In this document: positions 1-8,613 of the stretch, piece by piece | Numbering within the stretch: position 1 is the first letter of the stretch | How the letters are laid out: every line of letters starts with the position of its first letter | Source: Sneathiella limimaris | Lineage (GTDB): Bacteria; Pseudomonadota; Alphaproteobacteria; Sneathiellales; Sneathiellaceae | NCBI RefSeq assembly: GCF_012932565.1 | Contig: NZ_JABBYJ010000001.1 | Span: 1,426,001-1,490,000, forward strand | Direction: 5' to 3' | Length of the DNA: 64,000 nt | Translations under genes and position numbers: made by a program | The notes under the pieces: model-generated | The model's database searches: none | The model's input: only the letters and a program-made list of their open reading frames with translations | What the model was told of the DNA's origin: nothing

Positions 1-165
1 CATTTGATTGAAAGCGAAATGGAAAGCGGGCTGTTGGTACCGCTGGATATTGAAGATTTTCCCTCCAGAACATCCAGAATATTCAAGATCCGGAGGCGGG
101 ATAGTAAGGTGGGTTTGGTGGGGGCAGAGTTATGGGATAGCCTCAAAAAAGGCGGCGTTTCGTGA
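1..165 (+). CDS. LysR-type regulator, C-terminal fragment (cut by window edge)
   Basis: Reading frame 1 is open from the first base to a TGA at 163-165 and gives 54 residues. The stretch ESGLLVPLDIEDFP followed by a basic IKIRR-like segment resembles the end of the LysR effector-binding domain, where a 'G-LV-L' turn precedes the last strand and helix. If so, this is the end of a transcription factor whose DNA-binding domain lies left of the window. The gene runs into a strong terminator whose stem begins inside its last codons. Family assignment rests on only 54 residues and is tentative. Confidence 0.5.
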   Translation, partial: HLIESEMESGLLVPLDIEDFPSRTSRIFKIRRRDSKVGLVGAELWDSLKKGGVS

Positions 166-178
166 AAGCCGCCTTTTT
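145..178. terminator. Bidirectional rho-independent terminator
   Basis: The stem GGCGGC (151-156) pairs with GCCGCC (168-173). It is flanked by AAAAAA on the left and TTTTT on the right, so it has a T-run on either strand. It can end the plus-strand regulator and the minus-strand AsmA gene, which stops at 199. Confidence 0.85.
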
Positions 179-198
179 AAGGTTTCTAATCGTAGGGC

Positions 199-2187
199 CT
201 AGTTTTTCTTGCCGCCTAAAAGACCGCCAAGTCCTTTGAGGGCGTTGCCCGCATCCTCTTTGAGTTTGTCGGTGATGCTGCCTCCATCGCTGGTGCCACC
301 ACTCGTAACTCCCTTCAGTTGGTCCTTCAGGTTGTCAGTGTTGACCGCATTAGAGAGAACACCTGCCAGATCAGGTGCAAATTTCGGATCTTCCCAGCTG
401 CCGGTGATGTTCACCGGGACCATAACGCCGGATGCATCTTTCCCGCCCTGACCTTTGCTGGAGGCAGTGACTTTTGGCTCAACCCGGTAATCGAGGGTTT
501 TGGGTGGCATGCTGACGGTGCCCTTGCCAGCCACCTGAATAAACGGGTTCAGCATTTTCAGGTCATTGTTTTTCAGGATCCCGTTTGTGATGGTGTAGGT
601 GCCTGAAAGCTCCGCAAAGTCAGTTTTCTGGGCTTCCCCACTGCCAGTGAAGGCACTGGCCACATTGCGAGCCATGGCCGCAAGATTGATGCCGTTGATG
701 GCCCCATCGGTAAAGAGGATGCTGCCCTTGCCATTTAGATTATCGACGAATGTTTTCTGGGAGGTACCGGCTGTGGTGACATCAATGTCAAAATTGCCGG
801 TTCCTTCCAATTTGTCAAAATCAGCCGCATCTTTGAGGAACGGCTGGAGGTTCAAACCTTTCAGCGCAAAGGTATTGGCGATTTTGGCTGACGAGCCCTG
901 GGCATTGACAGTTACGCTGCCCTTGCCGGATCCCTGATAAAGGGCAAGCTCGTTAAGGTCCAGTTTCAGGATCCCGTCCTTCAGAAGTGCCGCAAGGCTT
1001 GTCTGGCCGACTTTTATTTTCTGAACCAGAAGTTGGCCAACGGAGAGCTTAAAGTCTGCGTTGACAGATTTAAGGGCGCTGAAATCAATTGGTGTGCTGT
1101 CCCATTTCTCACCAGACTTGGCGGGCGCTGCCGCTGCTGGTTTTTCTGACGCACCGCCTTCTGACATATACGGGTTCACATCAAGGACCGGCAGGTTCAA
1201 ATCGCCTTTTAACGAGGGGACCTTGCCGCCCAGGTTAGCCGCAAAATTACCCGTTGCCTTGATGGCGTCGAAGCTCAGGTCTGCATTTGTAAAGGAATAG
1301 GTGTCTCCCTTAACGCCAACATCGCCTTTGATGATCACCGCTTCCATGGTGCCGTCTTTGGCCTCAATCGGTTCAGCAGCCCAGGCGAGCAGTCCTTTAA
1401 GGGAAGGCACGTTCAGTTCAGTTGCGCCGGTGACATTAACCGGGGTCAGGCTATTGATGTTACCATCAAATGTCAGGGTGACCTTGGTGGATTTAACGCC
1501 GACCGAAGCGGTAGTTGCCTTATTTTCCAGAACCGCGCGAAGGGCGCCGAGCTCGGTGTTCAGTTCAATTTTCTCGTCTCTCCAGACGGCGGATCCTGCG
1601 GTTTTAAAGGGCTGATCCAGGCCATTGAGTTCTAACGCCAGGTTGGCGTTTTTAATTTCGTGAGTGACGCCGGCTTGCAAGTCCCGATAGGTGATGGCCC
1701 CGTTTTTGATCTGAACATCACCCAGGTTCAAGTCACTGATCCCCAGATCCGCAGCCCCGCCATCGCTGCTTTCGGTTTTTTCTGCAGGCGCGCTGGAGGC
1801 GGTTTCAAATTCCCAGTTTTTTTTGCCCGACTTGTCGACTTCCAGAACGATAACCGGTTTGTCCAAAATGAACTTATCAACGGAGACCTGTCCGCTTAGA
1901 AGCGGCATGAGGTTCAGCTCAAGCGTAAGCTGATCAATGGTCGCCATATTCGGAATTTCGCTATTGGGCGCGTTAGAGAACGAAACCTTGCTGGCGTTTA
2001 GCCCAAGAACCGGGAAGATACTAACTCCGAAATCCCCATCAATCGTTAGGGTTCGACCGGTCGCGTCATTGGCGGCGATCATGATCTCCTGCTTGATCCG
2101 TTCAGCCGGAACCAAAAAGGGCAGGGCAATGACGGCAGCGATCAGGATGACAACAACTGCGATGATGCCGTAGACAACTTTTTTCAT
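199..2187 (-). CDS. AsmA family protein
   Basis: This 662-residue protein has one N-terminal membrane anchor (about residues 5-27) followed by a large periplasmic region. It has the AsmA outline: an N-terminal AsmA domain ('GRTLTIDGDFGVSIFPVLGL', then strands ending 'DKPVIVLEVDKSG') and a C-terminal AsmA-2 region with 'GTGNFDIDVTTAGTS' and 'NGKGSILFTDGAINGINL' repeats (about 480-640). The tail is rich in Gly, Lys and Asp. AsmA-like proteins span the periplasm and are linked to outer-membrane assembly and phospholipid transfer, so a cell-envelope role is inferred. The ATG at 2187 lies 15 bp after the EamA gene stop, so the two may be cotranscribed. Confidence 0.88.
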   Translation of the reverse strand: MKKVVYGIIAVVVILIAAVIALPFLVPAERIKQEIMIAANDATGRTLTIDGDFGVSIFPVLGLNASKVSFSNAPNSEIPNMATIDQLTLELNLMPLLSGQVSVDKFILDKPVIVLEVDKSGKKNWEFETASSAPAEKTESSDGGAADLGISDLNLGDVQIKNGAITYRDLQAGVTHEIKNANLALELNGLDQPFKTAGSAVWRDEKIELNTELGALRAVLENKATTASVGVKSTKVTLTFDGNINSLTPVNVTGATELNVPSLKGLLAWAAEPIEAKDGTMEAVIIKGDVGVKGDTYSFTNADLSFDAIKATGNFAANLGGKVPSLKGDLNLPVLDVNPYMSEGGASEKPAAAAPAKSGEKWDSTPIDFSALKSVNADFKLSVGQLLVQKIKVGQTSLAALLKDGILKLDLNELALYQGSGKGSVTVNAQGSSAKIANTFALKGLNLQPFLKDAADFDKLEGTGNFDIDVTTAGTSQKTFVDNLNGKGSILFTDGAINGINLAAMARNVASAFTGSGEAQKTDFAELSGTYTITNGILKNNDLKMLNPFIQVAGKGTVSMPPKTLDYRVEPKVTASSKGQGGKDASGVMVPVNITGSWEDPKFAPDLAGVLSNAVNTDNLKDQLKGVTSGGTSDGGSITDKLKEDAGNALKGLGGLLGGKKN

Positions 2188-2202
2188 TGGGCGCCTCTCG
2201 TT

Positions 2203-3123
2203 TTAGTCTGTTTTGGCTGGCTTTTTTGGTTTCATACTGACCAGAGCCAGGCCGGTAAAAATCAGTGCGATACTTGGAACTACATAAAACTCGATAGACT
2301 CATCAAACAATATAAAGCCAAAAATCATGGTGGCTATGGTGATAAAATAGGAGATCTGACTGAAATAAACAGGCTCTGCGATCCGTTGGAGCTCGAAATA
2401 GACCATAAAGCCCAGATATGACAGAAGGATATTTCCCGCAAAAATCCAAGGTGCAATGCTGGCGGATAAATCAGGCCAAACTGGGGCATCGATAAAGAAA
2501 AAGAGCGGAGCCATCAGGATGCTGGTGGCCAGCAGCATGCCCGCAGCCAAGGGTAACCCGCGAGAGCCGTGCGGCCAGTCCATGCGCCGATATACATTGC
2601 CAATACCAAGGAAGATGGGGATCGTGAAGGCCAGAAGCAGCCAAAGGATGGAGATCTCTCCGCTTGTGGTGCCAGGGCTTGCTAATACCGGTGGCAACAC
2701 GATAAGCGCTGCGCCGGCGAGCCCGAGGAGCGTGCCAGCGATTTTGCGGGACTGGATCCAGTCAATGCCAAGGGCGATCGAAAAGACATATGTTGTCAGC
2801 GGCGACAAGGGATAGACAAGGCCAGTCAGTGCCGCCCCGATTTTGACGGAGGCGACAAAGGCAAGCGTGGTTGGGATTGCATTGCCCATTAGACCCGCGA
2901 CAAAATAATAGCGCAGAAACCGGCCCCCAAGTCGAACGGGGTGCCCCCGAAACAGGGCTGTCGCCAGAAGCAGTAATCCCCCAAACGCCATTTGCCAGAA
3001 AACCAGGCTCACCGGGTCAATCCCATGCAGCGAGCCAAACTTTGCCATACTGACAGTCGTTCCAAAAATGAACCCAAAAGCCAGAACGTATAAGGGTGCA
3101 TGATAGGAGGAGGGAATGGACAT
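2203..3123 (-). CDS. EamA/DMT-family permease
   Basis: This is a membrane protein of about 306 residues with ten predicted hydrophobic segments in two halves, the layout of the drug/metabolite transporter (EamA) superfamily. The substrate cannot be read from sequence. The frame stays open upstream to 3390, but that would add 89 residues that are not DMT-like and would overlap the divergent dctP start. The ATG at 3123 (MSIPSSYHAPLYVLAFGF) puts the first transmembrane helix in the usual place, so I chose it, although no strong Shine-Dalgarno is visible there. The family normally has 280-310 residues, which fits. Confidence 0.85.
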   Translation of the reverse strand: MSIPSSYHAPLYVLAFGFIFGTTVSMAKFGSLHGIDPVSLVFWQMAFGGLLLLATALFRGHPVRLGGRFLRYYFVAGLMGNAIPTTLAFVASVKIGAALTGLVYPLSPLTTYVFSIALGIDWIQSRKIAGTLLGLAGAALIVLPPVLASPGTTSGEISILWLLLAFTIPIFLGIGNVYRRMDWPHGSRGLPLAAGMLLATSILMAPLFFFIDAPVWPDLSASIAPWIFAGNILLSYLGFMVYFELQRIAEPVYFSQISYFITIATMIFGFILFDESIEFYVVPSIALIFTGLALVSMKPKKPAKTD

Positions 3124-3365
3124 GAAGAAAATCAACTTCGGAAGGAATGGGCCGGGTACAGGTTCCTTTACTTTAAGACCGTCGCCAATTCCCATGCAAG
3201 AGGCCAGATGAAGAAAAAAATTATCATACTTTAACACAGTGGATGGTTTTTCGATAAAATGTGAAGTAGATTGAGAGCCAAGAGGTATGCAAAAAGTGAT
3301 ACCCGAATAATCAAGAAGGCCATGGACAAACGGCCCAAATCCAGAAAAACAGAGGAGAAAAGTGA

Positions 3366-4349
<984 letters not shown>

Positions 4350-4404
4350 GAGGCTCTTACCGTCCTAGACGGATAACGACTTTGCACGACAAGGGGGAGA
4401 GAAC

Positions 4405-4956
4405 TTGCGTCAATTTGTCGGAAAACTGGAGGAGGGAATAATTTCCCTCCTTCTCGTTATCATGACCTTGCTGGTTTTTGTTGAGGTTGTGATGCGCTTC
4501 GGGTTCAATTCAGGCTTTCTGTGGATGCAGGAATTGACCTTGCTTATTTCAGGCTGGTTTGTGCTTCTCGGGGCCTCATATGGTGTCCGGGTCGGTGCCC
4601 ATATCGGCGTGGATGCCTTTGTTAAAATCTTTCAGCCTGAAACGCGTCGCTGGATTTCCATCGTGGCGGTGCTTCTGTGCCTATTCTATTGCGGCCTGCT
4701 GTTTGTGGGATCCTGGGAGTATCTGGGCAAGATGCAGAAAATCGGCCTGGAGATGCAGGATATGACCATCAAGAAATGGATGGCGCATTCAATCCTGGTG
4801 ATTGGCTTTGGCCTGTTATTCTTCCGGTTTCTGCAGCTTCTTTGGAAAATGATCCGAAAAGAAGAGTATGGCTTTCATCTTGCTGATGAAGCGAAGGACG
4901 CGCTGGAGGACTTGGCCGAAAAACCGGGCGCTGATGCGGGAGGGGATGGCCGATGA
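4405..4956 (+). CDS. dctQ: TRAP transporter small permease DctQ
   Basis: This 183-residue protein has four predicted transmembrane helices (about residues 12-35, 45-65, 85-108, 128-150), the usual DctQ topology. 'FVEVVMRFGFNSGFLWMQEL' is the typical Q-subunit signature. It starts with TTG at 4405 behind AAGGGGGAGA, one of the best ribosome sites in the window. Its stop overlaps the dctM start by four bases (ATGA), implying translational coupling. The last 30 residues are acidic and cytoplasmic. Confidence 0.92.
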   Translation: MRQFVGKLEEGIISLLLVIMTLLVFVEVVMRFGFNSGFLWMQELTLLISGWFVLLGASYGVRVGAHIGVDAFVKIFQPETRRWISIVAVLLCLFYCGLLFVGSWEYLGKMQKIGLEMQDMTIKKWMAHSILVIGFGLLFFRFLQLLWKMIRKEEYGFHLADEAKDALEDLAEKPGADAGGDGR

Positions 4957-6350
4957 CTGCAACGATCCTTTTCATCATTCTGTTCGCCTGTATGCTGATG
5001 GGCATGCCCATTGCGATCGCACTTGGCTTTTCCAGTGTAGTGACCATCTATTTTCTCTCCGGTGACAGTATCGCCTCCATGGGGCTCAAGTTCATTGATA
5101 ACCTCACGGAGCATTATACGCTGCTCGCCATTCCGTTTTTTGTGCTCTCCAGTGCATTCCTGTCAACCGGCGGTGTTGCGAAACGCTTGATCCGCTTTGC
5201 GGTGGCCTGCGTCGGGCATATTCGGGGCGGTCTTGCCATGGCCTCGGTGATGGCTTGTATGCTGTTTGCGGCGGTGTCCGGCTCTTCCCCGGCGACTGTT
5301 GCTGCCATCGGCTCAATTGTGATTGTTGGCATGGTGAAAACCGGCTATCCCGAGAAGTTTGCTGCGGGCGTTATTTCCAATGCGGGAACGCTGGGGATCC
5401 TGATCCCACCGTCCATCGTGATGCTGGTCTACGCATCGGCAACGGAAGTGTCAGCCGCCCGCATGTTCATGGCGGGTTTTATTCCCGGGATCATGATGGG
5501 TCTTCTGTTGATGATCGCCATTTATATTTACGCCCGGATCAAGGGGCTGCCTGCGCAGGAGCGGGCGTCACTTCGAGAGTTCCTGGCCTCCGGCTTTAGT
5601 GCGTCTGGCGGGATTATCCTGATCGTGATTATTCTGGGGGCGATTTATGGCGGTGTTGCCAGCCCAACCGAAGCCGCTGCGGTTTCCACCGTTTATGCCT
5701 TTCTGATTGCTGTTGTCGGCTATCGGGATATGGGTCCTCTGAAAGGTGTTCCCTGGCGTAAAGACGGTGAGGCGCTGGGGGCAGCGATCACCCGTAACCT
5801 TTGGCAGAGCGTTTACGCCATTGCAACAGCAGGCTTTTCTGCGGATGTCCGGAAAACGGTTCTGGACGGTGCCAAGATCAGCTTCGTGCTGCTCTTTATT
5901 ATTGCCAATGCCATGCTGTTTGCCCATGTGCTGACCACCGAGCGTATCCCTCATATCATAACGGAGACGATTACGGGGATGGGGCTTCCTGCGTGGGGCT
6001 TCCTGATTGTCATGAATTTGCTGCTGCTAGCTGCCGGGAACTTCATGGAGCCATCAGCGATCCTGCTGATCATGGCCCCGATCCTGTTCCCGATTGCCAT
6101 GGAGTATGGCATCGATCCTATTCATCTGGGGATCATCATGGTGGTCAATATGGAGATCGGTATGATCACGCCGCCGGTGGGGTTGAACCTGTTTGTGACC
6201 GCAGGGATTACGGGACGGGACATTCTTTGGGTGGTTCGGGCGGCGTTGCCATGGCTTGGCTTGCTGCTCTTCTTCCTGATCCTGATTACCTATATCCCGG
6301 AGATATCCCTATTCCTGCCAGAGCTGATCGACAGTTGGCGGGGGTATTAG
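4953..6350 (+). CDS. dctM: TRAP transporter large permease DctM
   Basis: This 465-residue, very hydrophobic protein (about 12 helices) is the ion-coupled channel of a TRAP transporter. Family motifs include 'AAVSGSSPATVAAIGSI' and 'NAGTLGILIPPSIVMLVYA' in the N-terminal half, and 'EIGMITPPVGLNLFV' in the C-terminal half. At 465 residues it is slightly longer than the usual 425-440. The surplus is a hydrophilic insert around residues 260-295 between the two halves. It is translationally coupled to dctQ and followed directly by a terminator. Confidence 0.94.
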   Translation: MTATILFIILFACMLMGMPIAIALGFSSVVTIYFLSGDSIASMGLKFIDNLTEHYTLLAIPFFVLSSAFLSTGGVAKRLIRFAVACVGHIRGGLAMASVMACMLFAAVSGSSPATVAAIGSIVIVGMVKTGYPEKFAAGVISNAGTLGILIPPSIVMLVYASATEVSAARMFMAGFIPGIMMGLLLMIAIYIYARIKGLPAQERASLREFLASGFSASGGIILIVIILGAIYGGVASPTEAAAVSTVYAFLIAVVGYRDMGPLKGVPWRKDGEALGAAITRNLWQSVYAIATAGFSADVRKTVLDGAKISFVLLFIIANAMLFAHVLTTERIPHIITETITGMGLPAWGFLIVMNLLLLAAGNFMEPSAILLIMAPILFPIAMEYGIDPIHLGIIMVVNMEIGMITPPVGLNLFVTAGITGRDILWVVRAALPWLGLLLFFLILITYIPEISLFLPELIDSWRGY

Positions 6351-6370
6351 CCCGGAACTTGAAAGATGAA

Positions 6371-6399
6371 AAAGGCGCCGCTGATCAGGCGCCTTTTTT
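6371..6399 (+). terminator. Rho-independent terminator of dctPQM
   Basis: The stem AAGGCGCC/GGCGCCTT encloses GCTGATCA and is followed by six or more T. It lies 20 bp after the dctM stop. Confidence 0.88.
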
Positions 6400-6455
6400 A
6401 TGGGTTGAAGAGCACGTGGACAAAATTCCGACATGATCCGAGATAGAATAGAGGC

Positions 6456-7169
6456 ATGACAGTGACGGGAGCTTCATTTCAGATACAAAAGGTCGTAGCA
6501 ATGCTGCTGGCCGGGATTTGTGTATGTCTGACGTCTGCCAGGGCAAATGAATTGGTGGACCTGCAGCTTGTGCTCGCCGTTGATGTCTCTTCCAGTGTCA
6601 ATTACGAGGAATATGACCTTCAGATGAGAGGCTATGTGGCTGCCTTTCGAAGTGCTGAGGTGAAGGACGCGATCCGATCTGGAGCGGTCGGGCGTATCCG
6701 GGTTGCCATGATGCAATGGGCCGGATCAGATCAGCAGGCCTTGAGTGTGAACTGGACGGAAATCGGATCGGATGCAGAGGCAGAAGCCTTTGCTGATCGG
6801 CTTGAATATGTGCCGCGCGCATTTGATTTTGGGGGAACAGCCATAACGCCCGCCCTTCGTTTTGCTGTTGATTTATTGGCACGGGATGGTCATCGCGGAA
6901 CCCGTCAGGTGATAGATGTTTCCGGTGATGGTCGGGTGACGCTGGGGGCGGAGCCTGACAAGATCCGTGACCAGATTGTCGCCTCAGGGATTACAATAAA
7001 CGGGCTTCCCATCCTGAATGAGGAGCCGACCCTGAACAGATATTACGAAGCCCATGTGATCGGCGGATATGGTGCCTTCGTGGAAATCGCCGCCGATTTT
7101 ACCAATTTTGCCCAGGCCATCCGGCAAAAGCTGGCCCGGGAAATCCGCGGCGTTTTCTATGGCAGTTAG
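6456..7169 (+). CDS. DUF1194 (von Willebrand A-like) secreted protein
   Basis: This 237-residue protein has an N-terminal export signal and a von Willebrand type A fold. The MIDAS-like motif DVSSS sits in 'LAVDVSSSVNYEEYDLQM' near residue 44, with a second metal-site region at 'FGGTAITPAL' and 'VIDVSGDGR'. This matches the DUF1194 family, common in Alphaproteobacteria and of unknown function; metal-dependent protein binding in the periplasm is inferred. A second Met at 6501 could be the true start, since it begins the signal peptide proper. The gene converges with the flavin reductase and overlaps its stop by four bases. Confidence 0.88.
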   Translation: MTVTGASFQIQKVVAMLLAGICVCLTSARANELVDLQLVLAVDVSSSVNYEEYDLQMRGYVAAFRSAEVKDAIRSGAVGRIRVAMMQWAGSDQQALSVNWTEIGSDAEAEAFADRLEYVPRAFDFGGTAITPALRFAVDLLARDGHRGTRQVIDVSGDGRVTLGAEPDKIRDQIVASGITINGLPILNEEPTLNRYYEAHVIGGYGAFVEIAADFTNFAQAIRQKLAREIRGVFYGS

Positions 7170-7804
7170 CGGTGGGTCCTGTCTTGGCGGGCCTGATCTG
7201 GCCGGTCGAGACTAAAGACATCCATGACAGCGGTATAATCCCGATATCCGAGCCGTGCCAGTGGATGATATTTGCTCATATCCACCATCCCATCAGTGAT
7301 GATATCGTCACTGATATGAATTGCGTGTGCTTGCCCCAAAACCATGATGTTGGGAACTTCCGGGTTGCTGGTGGGCAGATCAATGACCTGCAGAAGCTTG
7401 CATTCCATATTAACCGGGCTTTCCTTGACCCGCGGCGGTTTAACAATTTCGCTTGGCACAGGGGTGAGCCCGGCAAGCTCAAATTCGTTGACCGCACGTC
7501 CCACCATTTCTGAGCTGGCATTCATGGCATCCCGAAGCTCATAGGTGACCATATTGACGACAAACTCGCCAGTTTCCCGAATATTGGAAAGAGAGTCCTT
7601 TGCGCCGCCCTCAATATGATTGCCCGTGAAAGCCATGGCGAGGACAGGTGGGCTTTCAGCCATGGCATTAAAGAAGCTGAAAGGCGCCAGGTTCAATTCC
7701 CCATCTGTGGATTGGGTGCTGATCCAGCCGATTGGCCGTGGAGAGACCAACGCCTTAAACGGATTATGCTTCATTCCATGATGATCAGATGTTTTATAAA
7801 ACAT
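7166..7804 (-). CDS. Flavin reductase (DIM6/NTAB) family protein
   Basis: This 212-residue flavin-binding split-barrel protein shows the family's 'NPFKALVSPRPIGWISTQS' start, then 'LNLAPFSFFNAM' and 'KDSLSNIRETGEFVVNMV', which form the FMN site. Members reduce flavin with NAD(P)H, often for a partner oxygenase, or act as small flavoenzymes. No oxygenase gene is nearby, so the partner is unknown. It is transcribed alone and converges with the DUF1194 gene. The start at 7804 lies close behind a CCTCTTTG sequence on the plus strand, which reads as CAAAGAGG on the minus strand and is a plausible ribosome site. Confidence 0.88.
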   Translation of the reverse strand: MFYKTSDHHGMKHNPFKALVSPRPIGWISTQSTDGELNLAPFSFFNAMAESPPVLAMAFTGNHIEGGAKDSLSNIRETGEFVVNMVTYELRDAMNASSEMVGRAVNEFELAGLTPVPSEIVKPPRVKESPVNMECKLLQVIDLPTSNPEVPNIMVLGQAHAIHISDDIITDGMVDMSKYHPLARLGYRDYTAVMDVFSLDRPDQARQDRTHR

Positions 7805-7933
7805 GCAGGCCTCTTTGTTTGTCTGTTATCTCTATCGCCCCATTGACCCTAAAAGTATCGTTTCCGGACGGAATTGCGCAAGCGTCTTTTTAAAAAGCTT
7901 TATTTGCCAGTAGGGTTATGCTAATTGGAATTT

Positions 7934-7972
7934 ATGAACAAGGTAATGACCATCATCCGACGACGACGATAG
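7934..7972 (+). CDS. Candidate arginine-rich leader peptide ORF (12 aa)
   Basis: A short ORF encodes MNKVMTIIRRRR and ends in TAG. Its last four sense codons are CGA four times in a row, and a GGAA lies about 7 bases before the ATG. It is followed within two bases by a hairpin and then a terminator-like hairpin with a T-run. This is the layout of a transcription-attenuation leader that senses charged tRNA. The next gene is the GNAT acetyltransferase at 8086. There is no evidence of translation beyond the layout, and I do not recognise this leader as a described one. Confidence 0.45.
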   Translation: MNKVMTIIRRRR

Positions 7973-7973
7973 G

Positions 7974-8016
7974 GAGTGCGTAACGCGCACTCGGCCCGAA
8001 GGGCTGCCTGTTTTTT
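7974..8016 (+). terminator. Double hairpin with T-run after leader ORF (possible attenuator)
   Basis: Hairpin A pairs GAGTGCG (7974-7980) with CGCACTC (7986-7992). Hairpin B pairs CGGCCC (7992-7997) with GGGCTG (8001-8006) around a GAA loop. TTTTTT begins at 8011, four bases after hairpin B. The two stems share base 7992, so they stack or compete. A classical antiterminator pairing was not found, so attenuation rather than simple termination is inference. Confidence 0.5.
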
Positions 8017-8085
8017 ATTCCTTAAAAATTGAAGTATTGCTGGCCGGATGGTGTTAGGCTGTCCCTGTCAGGTTAGGACGTCGTC

Positions 8086-8604
8086 ATGTATGAAATTACC
8101 CGGGAAAAGCCGCAGGATGCGGCTGCGATTGAAACCCTCCTTGATCTCTCCTTCGGGCCGGATCGGCACCGCAAGACTGCCTATAAGCTTCGGGAAAATT
8201 CCGAAGCGATCCCAGAGCTGTGTCTGGTGGCGCGAAAGGAAGGTAAACTTCTGGCGACGATTAGTTATTGGCCGCTGACCATCGGCGGAAAGACCCCGGC
8301 TTTGTTGCTTGGTCCAATAGCTGTGCAGCCGGATCTTCAGGGGCAGGGCATTGGTGTTGGCCTCATTCGGGACACCCTGAAAATTGCCAAGGAACGGGGG
8401 CATAAGCTGGTCATTCTGGTTGGTGATCCGGGCTATTATGGCAAGTTCGGATTTGTGTCTGCTTTTGATCAGGGGTTTCAGATGCCGGGACCGGTTGAGT
8501 CCCATCGCTTCCTGGTTTGCGAACTTGCAGATGGGGCGCTGGAAGGTGTGAGCGGCATGGTTGAAGGTGTCCCTGCTGCGAAGAAAAAATCTGCCTGCCG
8601 TTAA
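8086..8604 (+). CDS. GNAT family N-acetyltransferase (YhbS-like)
   Basis: This is a 172-residue single GNAT domain. The acetyl-CoA pyrophosphate loop is 'VQPDLQGQGIGVGLI' (about residues 84-98, the Q/RxxGxG/A motif), followed by 'GDPGYYGKFGFV', a signature of the COG3153/YhbS group. The substrate is unknown. The start ATG follows AGGACGTCGTC, and the CGTCGTC just before the ATG is complementary to part of the CGA run in the upstream leader ORF, so long-range pairing could affect initiation. A few bases separate its stop from the convergent membrane-protein gene. Confidence 0.87.
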   Translation: MYEITREKPQDAAAIETLLDLSFGPDRHRKTAYKLRENSEAIPELCLVARKEGKLLATISYWPLTIGGKTPALLLGPIAVQPDLQGQGIGVGLIRDTLKIAKERGHKLVILVGDPGYYGKFGFVSAFDQGFQMPGPVESHRFLVCELADGALEGVSGMVEGVPAAKKKSACR

Positions 8605-8613
8605 GCCGCTGAG

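Noticed and set aside
8-202. 64-aa ORF at the left edge
   Set aside because: It overlaps the LysR-like frame and crosses the terminator stem. Its Trp-rich, low-complexity sequence has no family resemblance.
5801-6436. 211-aa ORF inside dctM on the same strand
   Set aside because: Cys/His/Asp-rich, no family resemblance, and in another frame of a strongly conserved permease.
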